A stretch of DNA of 64,000 nt from positions 1 through 64,000 of the forward strand of contig JAKPJZ010000201.1 of NCBI GenBank assembly GCA_029553955.1, written 5' to 3'. A program made the position numbers and the translations under genes. The DNA is from Chloroflexota bacterium. GTDB taxonomy: Bacteria; Chloroflexota; Anaerolineae; SpSt-313. Positions 7,432-16,257 of the stretch are shown here, one piece after another (the stretch's first letter is position 1; each line of letters starts with the position of its first letter). The notes beneath the pieces were generated by a model that was not told the origin of the DNA, searched no databases, and saw only the letters and a program-made list of their open reading frames with translations.

Positions 7432-10400
7432 ATGCAATTGTCTGGGCTGGTGCCCTTGATTGAGGCGCTGCCGGGGGTGCGGCGCCTGAGTAAGGACTTG
7501 GATCAAGGCTCGCTCGCCGCGCTGCGGGGCGCGGCCTTGGGCGTGCCCGAGGCGGCGCGGGCGGCGGTGGTGGCGGCCCTGGTGCGCCATTGGCAAGGCC
7601 CGGTGCTATGGGTGACGGCGGGGCCCGAACGCGCGCGCCTGGCGCACGACGAGCTGGGGCTGTGGACGGGCGAGCCACGGCGCGTGCAGCACTTTCCGGC
7701 GCCGGAAGCGCTCTTCTACGATCGCACGCCCTGGGAGCCGGAGACGGTGCGCCAGCGCGTGGCCGTTCTGGCGCAGCTTGCCGGGGCGCTGGAAGAGGAG
7801 GCCGCGCCCATCATCGTGGCGCCGGCTTGGGCGTTGATGGTGCGCACGGTGCCGGCGGCGCTGCTCAAGGGCGGCATTCGCGCCCTGAAGGTGGGGCAGT
7901 TCCGGCCCCCGGCCGAGCTGGCGGCGGCCTGGCTGCGCTTTGGCTACCAGCCGGTGAGCGTCGTCGAGGAGCCGGGCTCGTTCAGCATGCGCGGCGGCAT
8001 TGTCGACGTCTACCCGCCCAACCTGCCGCAGCCAGTGCGCCTCGAGTTCTTTGGCGATGAGATCGACAGCCTGCGCGCCTTCGACCCGGCCACGCAGCGC
8101 TCGGGGCAGGCGCTCGATGCGGTGCAGGTGGTGCCGGCGAGCGAGGCCTTTATGAGCCAGGGGCCGCGTGCCGCGAGCGCCCTGCGCCAGGGCGGCTGGC
8201 GCGACCTCGTGCCCGCCCACGGCCAGCGCCTGGAGCGCGACGTGGAGCGGCTCGAGCGGGGCGAGGCCTTCCTGGGTATGGAGTATTACCTGCCCTACCT
8301 CTACCCGCAGCCGGCCACGCTGCTCGACTATGTCGATGGCCAGGCGCTGGTGATCGCCGATGACCTGCTGGCCATCAAGGCCGAGGCGCAGGCGCTGGAG
8401 GGCCAGGCGGCCGACCTGCGGGCCGAGCTGCAGTGCGAACGGGAGTTGCCGGTCACCTGGCCGGTGCCCTACCTGGCATGGGGCGAACTCGCCGAGCGCC
8501 TGGCGGCCAAGGGGGCGCTGAGCCTGGCCTACGATGCCGCGCCGGAGGAGCTGCTGCTGGCCGAAGAGGAGAGCTTTCAGCCGGGCCTGCGCTACGGCGG
8601 CCGTATGAAGCAGGCGCTCGACGACGTGCGCCGCGTGCTCGAGGCCGGCGGCCGGGCGGTGCTGGTCAGCCGGCAGACGGCGCGTCTGCGCGAGCTGCTC
8701 GCCGAGCTCAACCTCAGCGTGTACCCGCGGGAGGCGATCATCGCCGTGCCGCCGGCCGGCTCGCTGACGATGGTGCAGGGGTCGCTCTCGGAGGGCTGGG
8801 CATTGGCCGGCGAGCGGCTGGCCGTGCTCACCGACGCCGAGCTGTATGGCTGGCGGCGCTCACAGCCCCGGCGGCAGCGGCGAGCGCGCGCCCTGGCGCC
8901 CGAGGCCTTCTTCGCCGATCTGCGCGAGGGCGAGTATGTGGTGCACATGGACCACGGCGTCGGCATCTACCGCGGCCTGGTGCGCAAGACCGCGGGCGAT
9001 ACGGAGCGCGAATACCTCGAGGTCGAGTACCAGGGCGGCGACCGGCTGTTCGTGCCGGCGCAACAGGTCGACCGGCTCACGCGCTACGTCGGCGGCGAAG
9101 CGCACGAGGTGACGTTGCAACGGCTGGGCACCGCCGACTGGGCGCAGATCAAAGCGCGCACGCGGCGCGCGGTGGAGGATATCGCCCGCGACCTGCTCGA
9201 GCTCTATGCGACGCGTGAGGTCGTGCCCGGCCATGCCTTCGCCTCCGACAACCAGTGGCAGCTCGAGCTGGAGGAGTCATTCCCCTACGACGAGACACGC
9301 GACCAACTGCAGGCGCTGTCCGAGGTCAAGGGCGATATGGAAAAGCCCAAGCCGATGGATCGCCTGATCTGCGGCGATGTGGGCTATGGCAAGACCGAAG
9401 TGGCCCTGCGCGCGGCGTTCAAGGCGGTGATGGACGGGCGGCAGGTGGCGGTGCTCGTGCCGACGACGGTGCTCGCCCAGCAGCACTATTACACGTTCGA
9501 GGAGCGCCTGCGTGCCTTCCCGGTGAAGGTGGAGATGCTCTCCCGCTTCCGCACCCACCAGGAGCAGAAGGGCATCCTGGAAGAACTGGAGGCGGGCACG
9601 ATCGACATCATCATCGGCACGCACCGGCTCATCCAGCGCGACGTCAAGTTTGGGAACCTGGGCCTGCTCATCGTCGACGAGGAGCAGCGCTTTGGCGTGG
9701 GCCACAAGGAGCGGCTCAAGCGCCTGCGTCGCGAGGTCGATGTGCTCACCCTCAGCGCCACGCCCATCCCGCGGACGCTGTACATGGCGCTGACCGGCGT
9801 GCGCGATATGAGCACCATCAATACACCGCCGGAGGACCGCCTGCCCATCCGCACCCAGGTGGTGGAGTATGACGAAGGGCTGGTGCGCAAGGCTATCCTG
9901 CGCGAGCTGGACCGGGGCGGCCAGGTGTTCTTTGTGCACAACCGCGTGCAGGGCATCTACCAGATGACGCAGCAACTGCAAAGGCTGGTGCCCGAGGCCA
10001 GCTTTTGCGTGGGTCACGGCCAGATGGACGAGGGCGAGCTGGCGCGGGTGATGCTCGACTTTGCGGCGGGCAGGTACGATGTGCTCGTCTGCACGACGAT
10101 CATCGAGAGCGGCCTCGACATTCCCAACGTCAACACGATCATCATCAATCGGGCCGATCGCTTTGGCCTGGCGCAGCTCTACCAACTGCGCGGACGCGTG
10201 GGGCGTAGTGCGAACCGCGCCTATGCCTACCTGCTCTACAACCGGCACCAGCAGCTCACGCCGGTGGCCGGGCGGCGGCTCGAGGCGCTGCTCGAAGCCG
10301 CCGAGCTGGGCGCGGGCTTTCAGATCGCCATGCGCGACCTGGAGATCCGCGGCGCCGGCGAGATGCTGGGGCCCGAGCAGCACGGGCATATCGTGGCGGT

Positions 10401-10947
10401 GGGCTTTGACCTCTACTGCCGCATGCTGGCCCAGGCGATCAAACGGCTGAAGGCGGCGGTGGACAGCGGCCAGGCCGCGGAGCCGGCAGCGCTCACGGCG
10501 GCGGAGGGCGGCGTGGTGGTGGACCTGCCGCTCTCGGCGCACCTGCCCGAGAGCTATGTGGCCGATACGGCCCTGCGCCTGCGGCTCTATCGCCGCCTGG
10601 CCGAGGTGGGCCAGCCCGAGGAGGTGGAGGCGCTGCAGCAGGAGCTGGCCGAGCGCTTTGGCCCGCTACCTGCAGCGGTGCAGAACCTGCTCTACCTGCT
10701 GCGGCTGAAGGTGCTGGCGACGCGGGCCGGGGTGGCGGCCGTGGCGACGGAGGGCCACGACGTGGTACTGCGCTTCCCGGACCTGTTGCCGCCCGCGGTG
10801 ATCCAACAGGCGCACCGTTTCGGTAGCCGGGTGGCCGTCGGCCGCAACCGGCTCGCCATTGCTCGCGAGGAGCGCTGGCGCGAGCTGCTGGTGGCGCTGC
10901 TCATCGTGCTGGCCCAGCGGGTCGGCGCCGAGGCCGTCGCGGCGTAG
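7432..10947 (+). CDS. mfd: Transcription-repair coupling factor
   Basis: The 1171-residue protein removes RNA polymerase stalled at DNA lesions and recruits the UvrABC repair machinery. An N-terminal UvrB-like region (about 1-350) is followed by the CarD-like RNA-polymerase-interacting domain (EYVVHMDHGVGIYRG, near 502). The translocase has Walker A GDVGYGKTEVALRAAF (near 645) and the DEEQ box LLIVDEEQRFGVGHKE. Motif VI is LYQLRGRVGRSANRAYAY, and a C-terminal TRCF domain closes the protein. The frame opens five codons earlier, but the ATG at 7432 has GGGAGG at a proper distance and is preferred. Length is normal for the family and no motif is missing. Confidence 0.97.
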   Translation: MQLSGLVPLIEALPGVRRLSKDLDQGSLAALRGAALGVPEAARAAVVAALVRHWQGPVLWVTAGPERARLAHDELGLWTGEPRRVQHFPAPEALFYDRTPWEPETVRQRVAVLAQLAGALEEEAAPIIVAPAWALMVRTVPAALLKGGIRALKVGQFRPPAELAAAWLRFGYQPVSVVEEPGSFSMRGGIVDVYPPNLPQPVRLEFFGDEIDSLRAFDPATQRSGQALDAVQVVPASEAFMSQGPRAASALRQGGWRDLVPAHGQRLERDVERLERGEAFLGMEYYLPYLYPQPATLLDYVDGQALVIADDLLAIKAEAQALEGQAADLRAELQCERELPVTWPVPYLAWGELAERLAAKGALSLAYDAAPEELLLAEEESFQPGLRYGGRMKQALDDVRRVLEAGGRAVLVSRQTARLRELLAELNLSVYPREAIIAVPPAGSLTMVQGSLSEGWALAGERLAVLTDAELYGWRRSQPRRQRRARALAPEAFFADLREGEYVVHMDHGVGIYRGLVRKTAGDTEREYLEVEYQGGDRLFVPAQQVDRLTRYVGGEAHEVTLQRLGTADWAQIKARTRRAVEDIARDLLELYATREVVPGHAFASDNQWQLELEESFPYDETRDQLQALSEVKGDMEKPKPMDRLICGDVGYGKTEVALRAAFKAVMDGRQVAVLVPTTVLAQQHYYTFEERLRAFPVKVEMLSRFRTHQEQKGILEELEAGTIDIIIGTHRLIQRDVKFGNLGLLIVDEEQRFGVGHKERLKRLRREVDVLTLSATPIPRTLYMALTGVRDMSTINTPPEDRLPIRTQVVEYDEGLVRKAILRELDRGGQVFFVHNRVQGIYQMTQQLQRLVPEASFCVGHGQMDEGELARVMLDFAAGRYDVLVCTTIIESGLDIPNVNTIIINRADRFGLAQLYQLRGRVGRSANRAYAYLLYNRHQQLTPVAGRRLEALLEAAELGAGFQIAMRDLEIRGAGEMLGPEQHGHIVAVGFDLYCRMLAQAIKRLKAAVDSGQAAEPAALTAAEGGVVVDLPLSAHLPESYVADTALRLRLYRRLAEVGQPEEVEALQQELAERFGPLPAAVQNLLYLLRLKVLATRAGVAAVATEGHDVVLRFPDLLPPAVIQQAHRFGSRVAVGRNRLAIAREERWRELLVALLIVLAQRVGAEAVAA

Positions 10948-10956
10948 CGAGCTTGT

Positions 10957-11114
10957 TCCCTCTCCCCCGAGGGGGAGAGGGTTAGGGTGAGGGGGAACTC
11001 CGGGGTCTGGCGAGCGCCGGGATGTGCTCGAAGTGGCTTGCCGGCGAGCGGGATTGGCCGCTGACACGGCGTTTCACCCTCACCCCCGCCCTCTCCCTGA
11101 GGGAGAGGGTGAAG
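10957..11114. repeat. ccctctccc REP-like repeats, left pair
   Basis: Two copies of a repeat built on CCTCTCCC and GGGAGAGG arms plus the tail TTAGGGTGAGGGGG lie in opposite orientation at 10957-10996 and 11072-11114. Related sequences at 11551-11663 lie on the other side of the DUF559 gene. The repeats separate mfd from that gene and could also form hairpins at the 3' ends of both converging transcripts. Confidence 0.85.
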
Positions 11115-11125
11115 CTGTCGCCCGC

Positions 11126-11509
11126 CTAGAGAAGCGGCGCGGAGTCCGAGCCCTCCTCGCAGGCGGCCAGAATGGCCTCGAGCACCGCTTCCAGTCTCTG
11201 CTGCACATCGGCATTCGTGAAGCGGATCACGCGAAAGCCCTGGCCCTCCAGCCATGCCGTACGGGCCGCATCGTACTCGGGCCGCTCCACATGCGAGTCT
11301 CCATCGACCTCGACGATGAGGTGGCTGGCTAGGCAGCAAAAGTCAGCGATGAAACGGCCGATGGGGTGTTGGCGCCGGAACTTGAAGCCCTCCAACTGCC
11401 TGGCCCGCAGGTGTGCCCAGAGCTTCTGTTCGGATGCAGTCAGGGCTTGCCGTAGCGCTCGAGCGTTGGCGAGGGTCTTGGGCCGGACGCGTTGTCTCAT
11501 ATCTGGCAT
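11126..11509 (-). CDS. DUF559 family protein (Vsr-like endonuclease fold)
   Basis: The 127-residue product matches DUF559 along its length: SEQKLWAHLRARQLEGFKFR near 28, then HPIGRFIADFCC, LIVEVDGDSH near 66, and GFRVIRFTNADV near 92. The pattern FIADF...LIVEVDGDSH supplies the Asp and Glu-x-Asp residues of a PD-(D/E)XK-type nuclease, the fold shared with very-short-patch repair enzymes. Function of the family is not established. AAGGAGG lies 9 nt before the ATG at 11509. It sits between copies of one REP-like repeat on both sides (10957-11114 and 11551-11663), as though gene and repeats travel together. Confidence 0.85.
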   Translation of the reverse strand: MPDMRQRVRPKTLANARALRQALTASEQKLWAHLRARQLEGFKFRRQHPIGRFIADFCCLASHLIVEVDGDSHVERPEYDAARTAWLEGQGFRVIRFTNADVQQRLEAVLEAILAACEEGSDSAPLL

Positions 11510-11550
11510 TATGGCCGTCCTCCTTCGAAAGGCTCGCCATGGCGAAGAAG

Positions 11551-11663
11551 TCCCCTCACCCTAACCCTCTCCCCGCGGGGGAGAGGGGATAGGCTTGCCA
11601 CGGTGCGGAGTCCCCCTCACCCTAGCCCTCTCCCCTGCGGGGGAGAGGGCTAGGGTGAGGGGG
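11551..11663. repeat. ccctctccc REP-like repeats, right pair, with 52-bp hairpin
   Basis: One copy lies at 11551-11590. The second, 11612-11663, is an almost perfect inverted repeat with about 24-bp arms of the form CCCCCTCACCCTAGCCCTCT. The minus-strand sulfatase-fold gene ends inside this copy: its stop codon TAG (11650-11652) and last residues EGEAPSP are encoded by repeat sequence, which suggests the insertion reshaped that C-terminus. Confidence 0.9.
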
Positions 11664-13245
11664 CTTCTCCCTCTGACGCGACGTGGACAAAGTGGTACGG
11701 GGTGAGCCAGGGGGAGTAGTAGCTCTCGTCGGGGAGCAGTGCATAGCCGACGCCGAGGTACTCGCTGAGGATGAGCCGGAAGGTGTTCACCGGCGTGATG
11801 CCGGCGTACAGGTGCTCTGTGCCCCCGGGCAGGCAGTAGGCGTTGAGGATGGACGTGCGCTCGCGGAGGTCCGTACGCTCGGCGCTCGCCCAGCTCAGCC
11901 GCGAGCCGGGGCCGTGGTCGGCCTGCAGCACGATGATGGGCGGCCGGGCAGAGCCGGCCAGGATGGCGTCGAGCACCGGCGCGATCTGCGTGTTGACCCA
12001 GCTCACCTGCCCGGTGTAGCCCGCGATGTACTCCTCGGTGGTGCCCCCGGCGCCGATGAAGTGTGGCCCGTCGGAGAATTCGAACTCGCGATTGGGCGTG
12101 ATCTTGTCGCCGTTGGGGCCAAAGACGAACGGCGGGTGCGGCGCGGCGATGTGCGCCAGCACGAACAGAGGTCCCTGCTTCTGCGGCATCTGGGCCAGGT
12201 GCGCAATGGCGTAGAGCAGGCGCTGCCGGTGCATTTCGTGCTGCATCTCGATGAGGGGCGTAAGCGGGGTCGAGTTCAGGATGCCGCTCTCGAACTGGGA
12301 GAGCGACCAGCCGGCGCTGAGGAAGACATCGGCCGCAGCGAGCTCTTGGTCGGCATAGCCGGTCGAGATGGCCACGTAGGTGTAGCCTGCCTGCTTGAGC
12401 AGCTCGGCCACGGCGTTGTGGGCCAGCAGATCCTGCAGCGGCGTGCGGTCCTCGCAGTCCTCGCCGACTTGCGCGGCGAGCTCGTCGAGGTAGGTCATGT
12501 TGAGCGACGACCCCAGCGAGAGGTAGGTCTGGACATAGTTGCTGCGGCTGCGCTCGGCGATGTAGAAGCCTCGCTGAGTTAGGCCGGCGAGAAAGCCGGC
12601 GTTGTCGTAGCCGTAGAGGTCCTGAAGTACGTCGGCGCGGGCGTAGCCGTCGAGGATGATATAGTAGATGTCGGGCGGCTCGGTGGGCGTAGGTGTGGCT
12701 GTTGGCGGCGTGGCGGTGGCGGCCCCGTGCGTTGGTTCGGGCGCGTGCGTGGCGGGCGCCCGGGTCTTGAGCGCAGCGACGGCGCCGGCGTTTGGCCGCG
12801 GCGCGGCGGTCGCGCGCGCGAACAGCGTGGGGGCCATGCCGATGAGCGGCATGGCGACCAGGGCCAGGCCGGCGATGGTCAGGATGCCGGCGACGGGCTG
12901 CAGTTGCCCACGGTGCTTGAGCACAATGGCGACGGTCAGGCCGAGCAGCGCCAGACAACCGAGCCCCACGAGCGCTTCGCTCACCGCACTGCGGCGGCCG
13001 AACAGGGCGAGCAGGCGCCCGTAGGAAAAGAAGAGGAGCCAGAAGACCGAGAGCGTGATCGCCGCGGCCTCCAGGCTCTTCATCAGCCGCGCGCCCACGA
13101 GCAGCAGCAGCGTGGTGATGCCGGCGAGGATGGCGACGGGCAGCAAAAGCTCTCTGGGGCGCACAAAGTCGAGGTTGCTGGCCAGGAGCGACAGCAGCGG
13201 GAAGGCGACAAAGAGAAAGGGCTGGACGACGGTGAGCCGCTTCAC
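11650..13245 (-). CDS. Membrane-anchored sulfatase / alkaline-phosphatase-superfamily protein
   Basis: The 531-residue protein has four to five membrane helices in residues 1-140, then a Thr/Pro linker (about 150-190). A large extracytoplasmic domain of the sulfatase/alkaline phosphatase fold follows. Recognisable parts are DIYYIILDGYARADVL (metal-binding Asp, near 192), FVLAHIAAPHPPFVFGP near 360 and IIVLQADHGPGS near 446. These resemble LtaS-like or phosphoglycerol-transferase-type membrane enzymes that modify envelope polymers. The usual Ser/Thr nucleophile position is not certain here. The GTG start at 13245 overlaps the stop of the upstream methyltransferase by 4 bp, so the two are co-translated. 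The extreme C-terminus is encoded by a REP-like repeat. Confidence 0.75.
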   Translation of the reverse strand: MKRLTVVQPFLFVAFPLLSLLASNLDFVRPRELLLPVAILAGITTLLLLVGARLMKSLEAAAITLSVFWLLFFSYGRLLALFGRRSAVSEALVGLGCLALLGLTVAIVLKHRGQLQPVAGILTIAGLALVAMPLIGMAPTLFARATAAPRPNAGAVAALKTRAPATHAPEPTHGAATATPPTATPTPTEPPDIYYIILDGYARADVLQDLYGYDNAGFLAGLTQRGFYIAERSRSNYVQTYLSLGSSLNMTYLDELAAQVGEDCEDRTPLQDLLAHNAVAELLKQAGYTYVAISTGYADQELAAADVFLSAGWSLSQFESGILNSTPLTPLIEMQHEMHRQRLLYAIAHLAQMPQKQGPLFVLAHIAAPHPPFVFGPNGDKITPNREFEFSDGPHFIGAGGTTEEYIAGYTGQVSWVNTQIAPVLDAILAGSARPPIIVLQADHGPGSRLSWASAERTDLRERTSILNAYCLPGGTEHLYAGITPVNTFRLILSEYLGVGYALLPDESYYSPWLTPYHFVHVASEGEAPSP

Positions 13246-14630
13246 TCCTCACCCTCCCGCACCATGAGGTAGAGCGTGCGCTCGCTGTCTCGTATCGGCG
13301 CCGACCGCACGATGCGGAAGCAGCGGGCAAACGCTTCCTCAAAGGCCTGCTGTGCATAGCCGGGAAAGATGTCGTCGCGCGTGGCCAAGAGCCGCTGCAC
13401 CTGCGAGTCGCTCTTGGGGACGAACTCGACTATCAGCGCGCGGCAGATGCGGCGCAGGAACGCGGCGATGCGGGCCAGGGGCAGGTTGTTGCCGATGGCC
13501 AGATGGTGGATGAGCGCCAGGGCCAGCGCCAGGTCGGCCGGGCCGCGCTCGGCGAGCGACGCGCGCTCCTCGTTGGCCCAGCCGATGGCTGGGCTGGGGT
13601 TGGTGAGGTCCACCAGCAGCGGCAGGACGTGCGTTTCGCCGTCGCGGGCGCAGTCGAGATAGTTGCCCTCCACGCAGGCCGGGTCGCTGTCAAAGGCCAC
13701 CGTCAGCGCGCCGCGGCCGGCGGCGATGCGGCTGAAGCGGCCGGTGTTGGCGCCCAGGTCCCATACGAGGCGCGGCGCGGGGGTCACGGCGTCGACGAAG
13801 CTCGACACGAGCTCGGCCTTGTGCTCCAGGGCGGCGGGGCCATAGTTGGTGGCCGCGTAGTAGCCGGCCCAGGCGCCACGGGGCCGCCACTTGAGGCCGG
13901 CGACGGCGGCTTCAAGGTTCTCGACGAGGGCCAGGAAGGCGGGGCGTTCGATGCGGTGGCGGCTGACGTCGACCGGTTTGTCGCCATAGCGCGCCTCGCT
14001 CTGCGCGTGCAGGTGGATGTGCGTGAGCAGCGAGAAGCGGAAGCGGGTGGAGGCGGGCAGCAGGCGGCTGGCCAGGCTGAGCGGCACGCCGTCGATGTAG
14101 GTGCGCAGCAACTGGCCGAGGCGCACGTCGCGGTAGCTCATCAGCGCCAGCGGCGCCAGAAAGTGCTGGCAGAACTGCCGGTAGGCGATCCAGGGCGCGC
14201 CCTCGCGGTAGCGCTCGAACGACAGCGTGTCGATCAGCAGCGGCTTGCCGCCCATGAACTGGATGTTGTAGGCGCTGCAGTCTTTGAGCGAGAGGCCGCA
14301 GGCGAGCGCGCGCTGCTGAATGCGCAGGGTGGCCAGCGCCGCGTCCTTGAGCTGGCTGAAACTCCACTCGTAGGGATAGGAGATGAATGGCACGCGCTCG
14401 GGCCGCAGGACCTTGTAGGCCCCCTCGGCGGGAGGCCGCTGGGGCGAGACCTCTTCGTGGGCGATCAGCAGCCCATCGGCGACGAGGCCCTGGTAGAGGC
14501 CGGAACTGAGCAGGAGGTCGTAGTGCTCCCTGTAGGCCAGGTTCACCTGGCGATACAATACGCCATCCTGCTCGTAGACAAAGCCGCTGGGGTCGCGAAA
14601 CGATGCCGGTACAGCCTCGCTAGCGTGCAT
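13242..14630 (-). CDS. Two-domain SAM-dependent methyltransferase-like protein
   Basis: In this 462-residue protein, residues 1-230 form a conserved N-terminal region with YEWSFSQLKDAALATLRIQ and LKDCSAYNIQF; the latter recalls a kinase-like catalytic loop. Residues about 280-460 form a class I methyltransferase domain with the SAM-binding motif VWDLGANTGRFSRIAAGRG near 290 and a following acidic residue in FDSDPACVEGN. The family is seen beside membrane sulfatase-fold proteins, and here it sits between one such gene (4-bp overlap) and a small DPGTGS membrane protein (11-bp overlap). The substrate is unknown; an envelope glycan or lipid is a reasonable guess from the neighbours. Confidence 0.75.
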   Translation of the reverse strand: MHASEAVPASFRDPSGFVYEQDGVLYRQVNLAYREHYDLLLSSGLYQGLVADGLLIAHEEVSPQRPPAEGAYKVLRPERVPFISYPYEWSFSQLKDAALATLRIQQRALACGLSLKDCSAYNIQFMGGKPLLIDTLSFERYREGAPWIAYRQFCQHFLAPLALMSYRDVRLGQLLRTYIDGVPLSLASRLLPASTRFRFSLLTHIHLHAQSEARYGDKPVDVSRHRIERPAFLALVENLEAAVAGLKWRPRGAWAGYYAATNYGPAALEHKAELVSSFVDAVTPAPRLVWDLGANTGRFSRIAAGRGALTVAFDSDPACVEGNYLDCARDGETHVLPLLVDLTNPSPAIGWANEERASLAERGPADLALALALIHHLAIGNNLPLARIAAFLRRICRALIVEFVPKSDSQVQRLLATRDDIFPGYAQQAFEEAFARCFRIVRSAPIRDSERTLYLMVREGEE

Positions 14631-14865
14631 CGGCAGCCCCGCTGGGCGGCTCGCGGCGGCGGCCGGCGAGGCGCCGGAAAAAGCCCGAGATGTTGCGCCA
14701 GTAGACCCTGATGGTCACACCCACGGCCAGCAGGCCGGCCAGGAGGATCTGAAGCAGGTAGCTGCCGGTGCCCGGGTCGAGGTAGGCCCGCGCCGGCCAC
14801 GGCACGATGACAAGGACCAGCAGGTAACTAACGGTTAGTGTGGCAATGACGCGTAGACGAGTCAT
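14620..14865 (-). CDS. Small membrane protein with YLDPGTGS motif
   Basis: An 81-residue protein. It has an N-terminal hydrophobic segment (about 5-24), the loop AYLDPGTGSYLLQ, and a second membrane helix (about 36-56), then a basic Arg-rich tail. The YxDPGTGS motif marks a small family often encoded with sulfatase-fold and methyltransferase genes, the same arrangement seen here. I take the ATG at 14865; the frame is open upstream but that part has no hydrophobic character. It overlaps the methyltransferase start by 11 bp and is the first gene of the three-gene unit. Its biochemical role is unknown. Confidence 0.7.
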   Translation of the reverse strand: MTRLRVIATLTVSYLLVLVIVPWPARAYLDPGTGSYLLQILLAGLLAVGVTIRVYWRNISGFFRRLAGRRREPPSGAADAR

Positions 14866-15237
14866 GGCTTCCGCTTTCCTCGGCCAGCTCGGTGGCCCGC
14901 ACGAGACGTGCCCGACCGTGGGCCATATCATGCCTCAAGTTGTCGATTCGCGCAAGTTGCCAGATTCCCTCACCTGGCCCAGACCTGACAGGTCTCCGAG
15001 ACCTGTCACACCCATTCCCATGGCGGGCAGGCGATTGGCAAAAACCCAGCCAGACGCCTGCCCATACCCGCGGGTGGGACCCCCCTACCGTTCCCCCGTC
15101 GCGGGGGAACGGTAGGGGGGCTCCACCCTGCAGCAGGAGAAACCGTCTGTCAGCCGCGGCCCAGGCTGGGTCGAGTTTTTGCCAGAAGGCGGGCGCTGAC
15201 CACCCGCCAGGGAAATCGGTGTGTCAGGTCTGGCCAC
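14866..15237. other. Intergenic region holding a MITE-like element
   Basis: Between the divergent-end gene pair there is no open gene. 14989-15010 is a gacctgtcagg-type palindrome (CTGACAGGTCTCCGAGACC). 15000-15230 is the terminal-inverted-repeat element described separately, which leaves only about 7 bp to the amrS stop codon. The interval 14866-14988 shows nothing recognisable beyond the upstream region of the minus-strand operon. Confidence 0.6.
15000..15230. mobile_element. MITE-like element, copy 1 (231 bp)
   Basis: The ends are 28-bp imperfect inverted repeats: GACCTGTCACACCCATTCCC on the left (15000-15027) and, read inward from the right (15230-15203), GACCTGACACACCGATTTCC. Within it lies a G/C-rich hairpin with 18- to 19-bp arms (15080-15120). 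There is no transposase gene. A second copy at 37845-38168 shares the ends and both inner flanks, including GGCGGGCAGGCGATTGGCA and CTGCAGCAGGAGAAACCGTC. Two dispersed copies with common termini are the hallmark of a non-autonomous element. Confidence 0.85.
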
Positions 15238-16251
15238 TCACAACCCCACGCCGTCGATCTTGGTGCCGCAGTACGCGCACGCGCCGTCCTTCAGGTGGCG
15301 CTCGGTGACGGCAAAGCCGTAACGCCCGATCACCGTGCGCCCGCAGCCGGGGCAGGAGGTATCCTCACCGCGTAGGCCGGGCAGGTTGCCGATGTAGACG
15401 TAGCGCAGGCCGGCCTCGCGGCCGATGTCGTGGGCGCGTTGCAGCGTGGCGGCCGGCGTCGGCGGCGCATCGGTGAGGCGGTAGGCCGGGTGGAAGCGGC
15501 TGATATGCCAGGGCGTGCCCACGCCCAGCTCGCGGGCGATAAAGCCGGCCAGGTCGGCGAGTTCCGCGGGGTCATCGTTGTGGCCGGGAATGATCAGCGT
15601 GGTGACCTCGAGCCAGATGCCCTGCCGGCGCATCAGCGTGAGGGCATCGAGCACCGGCTGCAGCCGCGCGTCGCACAGCCGTCGGTAGAACTCGTCGCGG
15701 AACGATTTGAGATCGACGTTGGCGGCGTCGAGGTAGGGATGGTAGGCCTCGAGCATCTCGGGCGTCATGTAGCCGTTGGTGACAAAGATGTTGGCCACGC
15801 GCTCGCGCCGCGCCAGGAGGGAGACGTCGTAGACATATTCGAAGGCGATGGCGGGCTCGGTGTAGGTGTAGGCGATGCTGCGGCAGCCATAGTGGCCGGC
15901 CGCGGCGACGATGGCCTCGGGCGCGAGCCGGTGGCCCTCGATGCTCTGCAGGTCGCGCGGCATCTGCGAGATTTCCGCGTTCTGGCAAAAGCTGCAGCGC
16001 AGGTTGCAGCCCGCGCTGGCGATGGAGAAGGCGCTCGAGCCGGGGTGGAAGTGAAAGAGCGGCTTTTTCTCGATGGGGTCGATGGCGCGCGCGATGAGCT
16101 CGCCGTAGATGAGCGAGTGAAGCGTGCCGGCGCGGTTCTCGCGCACGCCGCACACGCCGCGCCGGCCCGGCTGGATGGTGCAGCGGTGGGCGCACAGCCG
16201 GCACTGCACGGCCTGGCTGTCGAGCTTGTCGTAGAGACGCGCTTCTTGCAT
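15238..16251 (-). CDS. amrS: AmmeMemoRadiSam system radical SAM enzyme
   Basis: The 337-residue protein is a radical-SAM enzyme related to pyruvate formate-lyase activators. The 4Fe-4S cluster motif is CNLRCSFCQN near residue 80. An N-terminal Cys-rich stretch (CRLCAHRCTIQPGRRGVCGV) and a C-terminal zinc-ribbon-like pair (CPGCG, CAYCG) fit AmrS. The AmrS family is named for co-occurrence with MEMO1 and AMMECR1 homologues; neither is in this window. I chose the ATG at 16251 because AAGGAG lies 6 nt upstream. That ribosome binding site can pair with CTCCT just before it (loop AAGA), and a 76-bp palindrome abuts this hairpin, so translation may be regulated. Confidence 0.9.
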   Translation of the reverse strand: MQEARLYDKLDSQAVQCRLCAHRCTIQPGRRGVCGVRENRAGTLHSLIYGELIARAIDPIEKKPLFHFHPGSSAFSIASAGCNLRCSFCQNAEISQMPRDLQSIEGHRLAPEAIVAAAGHYGCRSIAYTYTEPAIAFEYVYDVSLLARRERVANIFVTNGYMTPEMLEAYHPYLDAANVDLKSFRDEFYRRLCDARLQPVLDALTLMRRQGIWLEVTTLIIPGHNDDPAELADLAGFIARELGVGTPWHISRFHPAYRLTDAPPTPAATLQRAHDIGREAGLRYVYIGNLPGLRGEDTSCPGCGRTVIGRYGFAVTERHLKDGACAYCGTKIDGVGL

Positions 16252-16257
16252 GCATGA

